In this document: positions 5,678-9,857 of the stretch, in pieces
How positions within the stretch are numbered: the first letter of the stretch is position 1
Layout: each line of letters starts with the position of its first letter
DNA from: JAJPKE01 sp052143275
GTDB taxonomy: Bacteria; Chloroflexota; Ktedonobacteria; Ktedonobacterales; JADMIN01
Assembly: GCA_052143275.1 (NCBI GenBank)
Contig: JBKQTH010000274.1
Span: 1 to 9,857 of the forward strand
Direction: 5' to 3'
DNA: 9,857 nt
Position numbers and translations under genes: made by a program
The notes under the pieces: generated by a model
Databases searched by the model: none
What the model was told of the DNA's origin: nothing
What the model saw: the letters and a program-made list of their open reading frames with translations, nothing else

Positions 5678-6421
5678 GTGAAACGTATGAGAAGTAAGAT
5701 CAGACCAGCAGCTATTCTCATCGCGGCGGTGGTCGCCGCGCTGGCCTGGGCGATATTCCCTGCAGTAGCGTCGGCATCGCCCTTGTATCCCACCGGCACC
5801 ACCGGCTTTGACGCGGGCTGGCCCAACTGCAGCGCCACCCCGCCGAGCAACCCACACTTTGGCATTGTCGGAGTGAGTGACGGCACTGGCTACAGCGAGA
5901 ACCCCTGCCTGGCACAAGAGGCGGCGTGGTTCCCCAGCATCGAGATCTACGTCAACACAGGCTGGTATAATCAGTCCGTCCACCTGAACCCGAACAGCCC
6001 GAAGGTCTGTGCCGCAGGCGATAACAACTGCCTCGCCTATAACTACGGCTACAACGCTGGCCTGTATGCGCTGAGCTACGCGAACAGCCAGAACGTCCAC
6101 GCCAGCGCGTGGTGGCTCGACGTCGAGACCAGCAACACCTGGAACTCTAACGTCGTGCAGAACCAAAACAGTCTGCAGGGCGAATACGACGCCTTGGTGG
6201 CCAATGGTGTGACCACCATTGGGGTCTACAGCACAACCGCGCAGTGGAACAGCGTCACCGGTGGCTGGATCAATAATTGGCCAAGCTGGGGCGCGACGAC
6301 GTGGAGCACGGCTAAGCAGGCTCTCACCTATTGCACCGGCCATCAGTTTACCGGTGGACCGAGCTACTTCATGCAATTCATTCCAAAGCGGTCTGCGCTC
6401 GATCAAGACGTAGCGTGCTAG
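5678..6421 (+). CDS. Secreted GH25-like (lysozyme-like) protein
   Basis: About 247 residues. The preferred start is GTG 5678, with GAGGAAAG 8-10 bases upstream; ATG 5687 and TTG 5642 are in frame but less well spaced. A signal peptide has a basic n-region (KRMRSKIR), a hydrophobic core (AAILIAAVVAALAWAIF) and cleavage likely after AVASA (residue 33). The mature protein has FDAGWPNC (44-51), FGIVGVSDGTGYSENPC, IEIYVNTG, AYNYGYNAG, WWLDVET (145-151), GVTTIGVYSTTAQW and a final LDQDVAC. The layout resembles the TIM barrel of GH25 and related domains, with the D-x-E of WWLDVET as the expected catalytic pair. Six cysteines could form three disulfides, fitting export. The family is common in Actinobacteria and Ktedonobacteria, often as 'hypothetical secreted protein'. 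Activity on peptidoglycan or glycans is inferred. It appears monocistronic, with a hairpin after the stop. Confidence 0.75.
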   Translation: MKRMRSKIRPAAILIAAVVAALAWAIFPAVASASPLYPTGTTGFDAGWPNCSATPPSNPHFGIVGVSDGTGYSENPCLAQEAAWFPSIEIYVNTGWYNQSVHLNPNSPKVCAAGDNNCLAYNYGYNAGLYALSYANSQNVHASAWWLDVETSNTWNSNVVQNQNSLQGEYDALVANGVTTIGVYSTTAQWNSVTGGWINNWPSWGATTWSTAKQALTYCTGHQFTGGPSYFMQFIPKRSALDQDVAC

Positions 6422-6433
6422 GCGCTATCCCGC

Positions 6434-6472
6434 CACGTGGGAGCTCTGCTGCTTTGCTCCGTCTCCCACGTG
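6434..6472 (+). terminator. Hairpin after the GH25-like gene
   Basis: CACGTGGGAG (6434-6443) pairs perfectly with CTCCCACGTG (6463-6472) around a 19-base loop, 12 bases after the stop. The following GCGTTGTCG is only weakly T-rich, so it is a strong hairpin but not a textbook intrinsic terminator. Confidence 0.55.
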
Positions 6473-6643
6473 CGTTGTCGCCATTCGCACTAATCGAGTC
6501 GGAGCTCTTTTGTGCTCATAGCGCCACAGTGTAGTACCTCGTTAGTCCTACATGCAGAGATCAGTAAGAGCACAAATCGCTCGTAGAATTGTCCCTCTGA
6601 CTCTCTTCCCCTGCTATACCTGCCAGGAGAGAAGCACAAGACC

Positions 6644-6682
6644 TGTGAGACTCCTGTGAGAACGAGACCTCCTGCCGTGAGA
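6644..6682 (+). promoter_or_regulatory. Operator 3: three TGTGAGA-type heptamers at 11/21-bp spacing
   Basis: On the plus strand towards the CPBP gene: TGTGAGA (6644-6650), TGTGAGA (6655-6661) and CGTGAGA (6676-6682). Starts are 11 and 21 bp apart. A candidate -10, GATACT, follows 8-9 bases after the last copy. The spacings are the same pair as in operators 1 and 2, in the opposite order relative to the gene. Confidence 0.6.
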
Positions 6683-6922
6683 TGGTTGGGATACTCCTCT
6701 GCTAGACTGGCTGCACGAATGGAGCAACCAGTGGCGCGGCATAAGTGGCGTGATCAACCCGTGGAGAGGTCTGCGTTTTCCGGGCGTCGCGTCAGCGCAG
6801 TGCTGCAGTGCTGCTCTATTGCTGTGCTGTTTCGGGAACACGGACAAACCTTGTGTGTAGTAACGGCGGGCAGAGTTGCCTGGCTCGCAGCACAGGTCTA
6901 GGGCTCATCAAGGAGACTCGCT
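6683..6922 (+). other. Long leader of the CPBP gene, no convincing gene
   Basis: From the predicted transcription start (about 6700) to ATG 6923 there are roughly 220 bases. They contain a CAGTGCTG doublet (6798-6805, 6806-6813) in a GCTG-rich stretch. An open frame at 6656-6901 exists, but its composition and lack of a ribosome-binding site do not support a gene. The second ABC operon also has a leader of about 200 bases. Confidence 0.35.
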
Positions 6923-7704
6923 ATGCATCATTCCTTTGCTGAGCGGCGCCCCATCGTCTTCTCGGTGGTACTGCTGGTCCTCTTCGTGCTCGCCTTCTTG
7001 GTCGCCAATGCTATTACCGTCGCCTTCAAGCTCCCCGCACTGGCAACCAACGTTATGGGATATGGCGTACTTGCCCTGAATGCTATACTGCTCCTCACTC
7101 GCCTGCACTGGTGGCGCGCATCAGGCTTTCGCCTGCCCCGCGGCCGCGCACGCTGTGGCTCTTCCTCGTCCCCTGCCTGCCAGTCCTTCTCAATGTTGTC
7201 TCCGGCATTGCCTACCCCGGGATGGCACGCCTGCTGCTCTTCTTGGTCCTGGCCTTAACGGTTGGCTTTGTCGAAGAGTCGTTCTTCCGCGGGCTGAGCC
7301 TCACTGCGCTTCTCCCTCGTGGACCCTGGCAAGCGGTGATCACAGCGTCCGTCTTGTTTGGTCTTGGGCATCTGCTCAACCTGGCTGCGGGCGCCAATCT
7401 GGAGGCCACGCTTCTGCAGATAGTCTATGCGCTGGCTATCGGCTTGATGTATGCCGCCTTGCGCCTGCGCACGCTGACCATCCTTCCTTTGATCCTCTTG
7501 CACGGCTTGACCGACTTCTTCGGGTTTCTCGTCTATAACTCGCCAACCGTCTCAGCAAGCCCGAGTACGCTCGCCGTTGTCGTCACCATGGTAGAAATCG
7601 TCATCTACACGACGTACTGTGTTATCCTGATGCGCAAGGTGAAGCCCGAGACGCACGGGACGGATACTGAAGCAAAGCTCAATCCCATCCCAGTAGCTGT
7701 GTAA
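6923..7704 (+). pseudogene. CPBP family intramembrane metalloprotease, frameshifted
   Basis: Membrane-embedded protease of the CPBP (Abi/CAAX-like) family. The first frame starts at ATG 6923, behind AAGGAGA, with MHHSFAERRPIVFSVVLLV and two membrane spans. The homologous text leaves this frame after about RASGFRLP and continues in the -1 frame from around 7126-7140, with RTLWLFLVPCLPVLLNVV. All three catalytic motifs are in the second frame: EESFFR (from about 7273), FGLGH and HGLTD. Span length is 782 bases, so restoring one base gives a clean 260-residue protein, typical for the family. The lesion is most simply one lost C in the CCCC run at about 7135-7138. Either the gene is broken, or this is an assembly error, or slippage rescues it. 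CPBP proteins often serve in bacteriocin self-immunity or membrane protein processing. The upstream operator ties it to both exporters. Confidence 0.8.
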
Positions 7705-7754
7705 GTGGATGGAGATCAGGTGCTCTGAAGTTACCCCGATTTGGTGGCTCTTGC

Positions 7755-7827
7755 GCGTTATTGATGAAGGCTGCTTGGTGAACTCTCGATCCCGCCTTCG
7801 AGGAGGAGCATGCCTCATCAATAACGC
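7755..7827. repeat. 13-bp inverted repeat enclosing 47 bases
   Basis: GCGTTATTGATGA (7755-7767) and TCATCAATAACGC (7815-7827) are perfect reverse complements. Inside, CTCGA and TCGAG can form a second small hairpin, so the RNA would fold as a stem-loop on a stem. It starts 50 bases after the CPBP stop. It could be a transcription terminator or mRNA-stabilising structure without a U-tract, or the remains of a small mobile element. No target-site duplication is evident. Confidence 0.85.
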
Positions 7828-7967
7828 TTACTTTCCAGACGCGGCAAGATGATGCCAAGGAGCGTAGCAACCGAGCTTCATCAAAAGTGCGTATGAGCCA
7901 CTAAAACGGGTCAACTCCACGACGGTCATGACCCCTCATCAAGGGCGACCAGCTGGCTCAATCAAGG

Positions 7968-8126
7968 ATGTGCGCCGGTAGGCGCCTCGCTCGTTATCAG
8001 CGGAGCCGGCTGGCCACGGCACTCTGTATCGGAGAAGTGACACTACCACTAGTGCTGCTTGTTGGCGGCGTCTCTGGCACACTTGTGGTCTGGCAGCGCC
8101 GGAGAAGGGTGAGGCAGACGCGATGA
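7968..8126 (+). CDS. Possible small single-span membrane protein (52 residues)
   Basis: ATG at 7968 runs to TGA at 8124-8126. The sequence begins MCAGRRLARYQRSRLATALC, has one hydrophobic segment (VTLPLVLLVGGVSGTLVVW, residues 24-42) and ends in a strongly basic tail (QRRRRVRQTR). The charge and hydrophobic layout is that of a short single-span membrane protein. However, AAGG sits directly against the ATG, leaving no proper spacing for a ribosome-binding site. It may instead be the tail of a decayed membrane protein or a chance frame. No family recognised. The rest of 7705-8277 holds only the repeats listed here. Confidence 0.25.
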   Translation: MCAGRRLARYQRSRLATALCIGEVTLPLVLLVGGVSGTLVVWQRRRRVRQTR

Positions 8127-8170
8127 CGGAATATGGAGTGGAGTCCTAGGCGTATACTAGAGGAAGAGTA

Positions 8171-8212
8171 GGCGGACGGAGCTCAGCGGACCAAGCTCGG
8201 CGGACCTACTCG
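8171..8212. repeat. Three imperfect 14-bp tandem repeats
   Basis: GGCGGACGGAGCTC (8171-8184), AGCGGACCAAGCTC (8185-8198) and GGCGGACCTACTCG (8199-8212) share a GCGGAC core every 14 bases. They lie 65-107 bases upstream of the membrane protein gene at 8278. They could be a protein-binding array or a small minisatellite. TATACT at about 8153-8158, just before them, is a possible -10. Confidence 0.7.
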
Positions 8213-8277
8213 GAGAGCGTCCACAGCCCGCAGGGCAGGAGCCTGCAGGTCGGATCTGAGGGAGGGGTGGTGAGAAG

Positions 8278-8886
8278 ATGCACAGTCCCCAGCGGTCTGG
8301 TCCCTACCTACCGCGCTCGCGCCAAGAATGGCACTTGGTCAACCAGATTGATCTGACTCGCCGCCTCGGTCGGTACGGTCTGGGAGCCTTGTGGGGAGGC
8401 ATCGGACTGGGGATAGCGGGAGTTGGGCTGGGGTTGGCGGGAGTTGGGCTGGGGCTGAGCACCCCCTTGCAGCTGGCCGCGCTGATCGCGATAGTGGCGG
8501 CGGTCGTGGTCGAAGTCGGCGGGGTGGGCCTGTCGATCACCAACTTCTTCCTGCATCTGCGCGTCTCGCTGCAGGCGGTGCAGATCCAGCGGACCGCTCC
8601 GCACAATCCCCTGCCCGCCAAATACTTACATGCCGAGTTGGTCCGCTGGATCAAGCGGATCGATCTGTTGTTAACCACGATTGCGACCCTGGTCGCCACC
8701 CTGGCGACGTTGGGGATTGGGATCGCGGTGACGGTGCCAACGGGGATTGGACTGGGGTTTATCGGGTGGGTCGCGACCGAGCTGTGGGGCCTTGGAGCCA
8801 ATCGAGTGGTCTATAGAGAAGTGAGACGGCAGAAGGAAGGGGTGCGCCTGCTGGTCGAGTCTCGCTCTCATCCCAAAAGCCGGTAA
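8278..8886 (+). CDS. Unrecognised multi-pass membrane protein
   Basis: 202 residues; I do not recognise a named family. The N-terminus is polar and basic (about 1-31). A glycine-rich hydrophobic stretch built from repeated AGVGLGL units follows (about 35-60), then LAALIAIVAAVVVEVGGVGL (67-86). A basic cytoplasmic-looking loop with HNPLPAKYLHAELVRWIKRI (about 109-128) precedes two more hydrophobic stretches (LLLTTIATLVATLATLGIGIAV and GIGLGFIGWVATELWGL). The tail is charged (YREVRRQKEGVRLLVESR). Four spans are likely. The reading frame is well maintained and GC-rich, and long frames on the other strand look like shadows. The ribosome-binding site is weak (GGGAGG about 13 bases before ATG). The first AGVGLGL pair is encoded by a 21-base direct repeat. 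Neighbours do not suggest a role. Confidence 0.6.
   Translation: MHSPQRSGPYLPRSRQEWHLVNQIDLTRRLGRYGLGALWGGIGLGIAGVGLGLAGVGLGLSTPLQLAALIAIVAAVVVEVGGVGLSITNFFLHLRVSLQAVQIQRTAPHNPLPAKYLHAELVRWIKRIDLLLTTIATLVATLATLGIGIAVTVPTGIGLGFIGWVATELWGLGANRVVYREVRRQKEGVRLLVESRSHPKSR
8409..8454 (+). other. G-quadruplex-like motif with 21-bp direct repeat
   Basis: Seven runs of three or four G (8409-8412, 8418-8420, 8425-8427, 8430-8433, 8439-8441, 8446-8448, 8451-8454) are separated by 2-5 bases. This fits the usual G3+N1-7 rule more than once over. The runs come from a 21-base direct repeat (8416-8436 and 8437-8457, one C/T difference) encoding AGVGLGL twice. It lies on the coding strand, so the mRNA could fold. 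Confidence 0.7.
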
Positions 8887-8898
8887 ACGGCTGGGGTT

Positions 8899-8917
8899 TA
8901 GCGCCAGACTTGCGCTA
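8899..8917. terminator. Hairpin between convergent genes
   Basis: TAGCGC (8899-8904) pairs with GCGCTA (8912-8917) over a 7-base loop, 12 bases past the stop of the membrane protein gene. An alternative outer pair is CCGGTA/TACCGG (8880-8885/8916-8921). There is no U-tract. Its position between converging genes suits a terminator. Confidence 0.3.
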
Positions 8918-9007
8918 CCGGTAGAGCGAGGCTAAGTCATGGGCATTCGCCGTAGCTCTTGGCCCTTACCCTTGGCTTTTCTTGAGGTGCTGAGCCAGCC
9001 AGCTCGG

Positions 9008-9739
9008 TCAGGCGCTGGCAGTGCCGCGCTCAGCTACTCGCCGCTCGGCGTCTTCCAGTGTGATGTCGGTGTCGATGGCTGCGCGAATGGCCTGGATCGC
9101 CGGACCTCTCGCCCGCAGCTTGGTAGCTGCGTGAGCTGGCATATTGATCTTGCTCAGGGCAAGAGCCGCCTGATTGGCAGCCGCATCCAGATCGGCGGCA
9201 GGAACCAGCCGGTCAAAAAAACCGGCGGTGACCGCTTCGGGCGGAGCCAATAGTTCGCCGGTCAGCAGGCAGCGACTGAAATAAGCCGGCGTCAGCCGCT
9301 GACGAGCGACTTCAATACCGAACTGGGGAAGAGCTATCCCGATGGCTACTTCATTCATCCCGGTCTTGTAGGAGCCTTCCGCTGCCAGGCGTAGATCGGC
9401 GGAAAGGATCAGGAAGGCGCCCATGGGATAGGCATGACCGTTGCAGGCAACCACCACTGGTGTGGGGAATGACAGAATACGGAGGGCGAGTTCGGCACCG
9501 GCCTTAAGCATCTGGTACATATCGACGGCGCTACCGCCGGCGAGAACCTTCAGGTCGAAGCCCGCAGAGAACGTCTGGCCCCGCCCGGTCAGAACGACGA
9601 CCGTCTGGTCTCTTTGGGCCTCATCGAAAGCGCTATGCAAGGCCTCCAGCATGCTGATCGACATCACATTGGCCTTGCCGTCGTCCATGACGATCCAGCT
9701 GATTGAGCCCGAGCGGGCTTAAGTCACGGGATTGATCAT
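9008..9739 (-). pseudogene. Enoyl-CoA hydratase/isomerase (crotonase) family protein with in-frame stop at codon 7
   Basis: Crotonase-fold protein acting on acyl-CoA substrates. ATG 9739 has an ideal AGGAGG 8 bases upstream and reads MINPVT, then TAA (9719-9721). The same frame then continues ARSGSISWIVMDDGKANVMS, exactly where the first crotonase strands should be. The stop looks like a mutated TAC/TAT (Tyr). The next in-frame ATG, 9688, would give 226 residues by re-initiation but lacks the first strand and a ribosome-binding site. Motifs include GQTFSAGFDLKVLAGG (CoA/oxyanion loop), ACNGHAYPMGAFLILSADLR (second oxyanion segment) and MNEVAIGIALPQFG. The glutamate of the classic GGCELA position is replaced by F, while the second glutamate (NEVAIG) is kept. 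A simple hydratase is therefore doubtful; it fits a GHAYPMGAF subgroup of unassigned crotonases. Confidence 0.8.
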
Positions 9740-9753
9740 CGCTAGCTCCTCCT

Positions 9754-9770
9754 GGCATCCTGGGGATGCC
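9754..9770 (-). promoter_or_regulatory. 7-bp inverted repeat directly upstream of the crotonase ribosome-binding site
   Basis: GGCATCC (9754-9760) and GGATGCC (9764-9770) are perfect reverse complements with a 3-base loop. They abut the AGGAGG of the crotonase gene on the minus strand. This could be an operator palindrome or an mRNA hairpin affecting ribosome access. Further upstream, GGTATACC (about 9816-9823) is an 8-bp palindrome in an otherwise featureless stretch to the window end. Confidence 0.4.
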
Positions 9771-9857
9771 GGTACTGGTGTGTTTTCCGGATACGGCTCC
9801 GCACTACTATGGATACCTGGTATACATACAAGAGCCGTCCCAGAATCGACTCTCCCA

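Noticed and set aside
5648..6406. A 252-residue frame opposite the GH25-like gene.
   Set aside because: Arg/Val/Gly-rich antisense shadow without motifs. The plus strand has a signal peptide, cysteines and WWLDVET.
6656..6901. An 81-residue frame in the CPBP leader.
   Set aside because: Starts inside the operator, has no ribosome-binding site and shows no family resemblance; treated as leader.
7111..7704. A GTG start at 7111 giving a separate 197-residue CPBP protein.
   Set aside because: Its first residues are not homologous text but the out-of-frame reading of the upstream part; homology crosses the frame switch, so a frameshift is the better account.
8304..8801. A 165-residue minus-strand frame opposite the membrane protein gene.
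   Set aside because: Pro/Thr/Arg-rich low-complexity shadow of the Gly/Leu/Ile codons on the plus strand.

Overview
The window looks like accessory chromosome from a moderately GC-rich, soil-type bacterium. Gene content and protein style suggest Chloroflexota, class Ktedonobacteria: DrrAB-type exporters, an actinobacteria-like secreted GH25-like protein, a CPBP protease and a lot of insertion-sequence debris. This placement is an impression from protein style, not a computed assignment.

Layout, left to right. 1-336 (+): 3' end of an NAD-dependent epimerase, then the start of a second gene that is cut off after a few codons. 316-667 (-): internal piece of a transposase. 645-2467 (-): a DrrB/DrrA-type ABC-2 exporter pair with translationally coupled genes. 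2480-2911: an operator for that pair, then the stub of a DHFR/RibD-like gene run into transposase debris that holds a perfect 23-bp inverted repeat. 3179-4836 (-): a second, unrelated ABC-2 ATPase/permease pair. 4837-5677: a mostly non-coding stretch with 13-bp tandem repeats, a second operator, a near-consensus sigma-70 promoter, a TnpB-like N-terminal stub, 11-bp tandem repeats and a decayed coding remnant. 5678-6421 (+): secreted GH25-like protein followed by a hairpin. 6644-7704 (+): a third operator, a long leader and a CPBP intramembrane protease broken by a one-base frameshift. 7705-8277: intergenic, with a 13-bp inverted repeat, a possible 52-codon membrane-protein ORF and 14-bp tandem repeats. 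8278-8886 (+): unrecognised multi-pass membrane protein with a G-quadruplex-like motif in its coding strand. 9008-9739 (-): a crotonase-family gene with a stop at codon 7.

The most interesting signal is regulatory. The two exporter operons and the CPBP gene each carry, upstream, three copies of a heptamer close to TGTGAGA. The copies start 11 and 21 bp apart, so they lie on the same face of the helix, and the spacings are the same at all three sites. This geometry is typical of OmpR/PhoB-type or SARP-type winged-helix activators. It predicts a small regulon joining two ABC-2 exporters and a membrane protease, perhaps an antibiotic, peptide or envelope-stress response. The regulator is not in the window.

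Several genes are broken (frameshift in CPBP, nonsense codon in the crotonase, IS-truncated genes). This suggests a decaying accessory region. Single-base assembly errors cannot be excluded for the first two.
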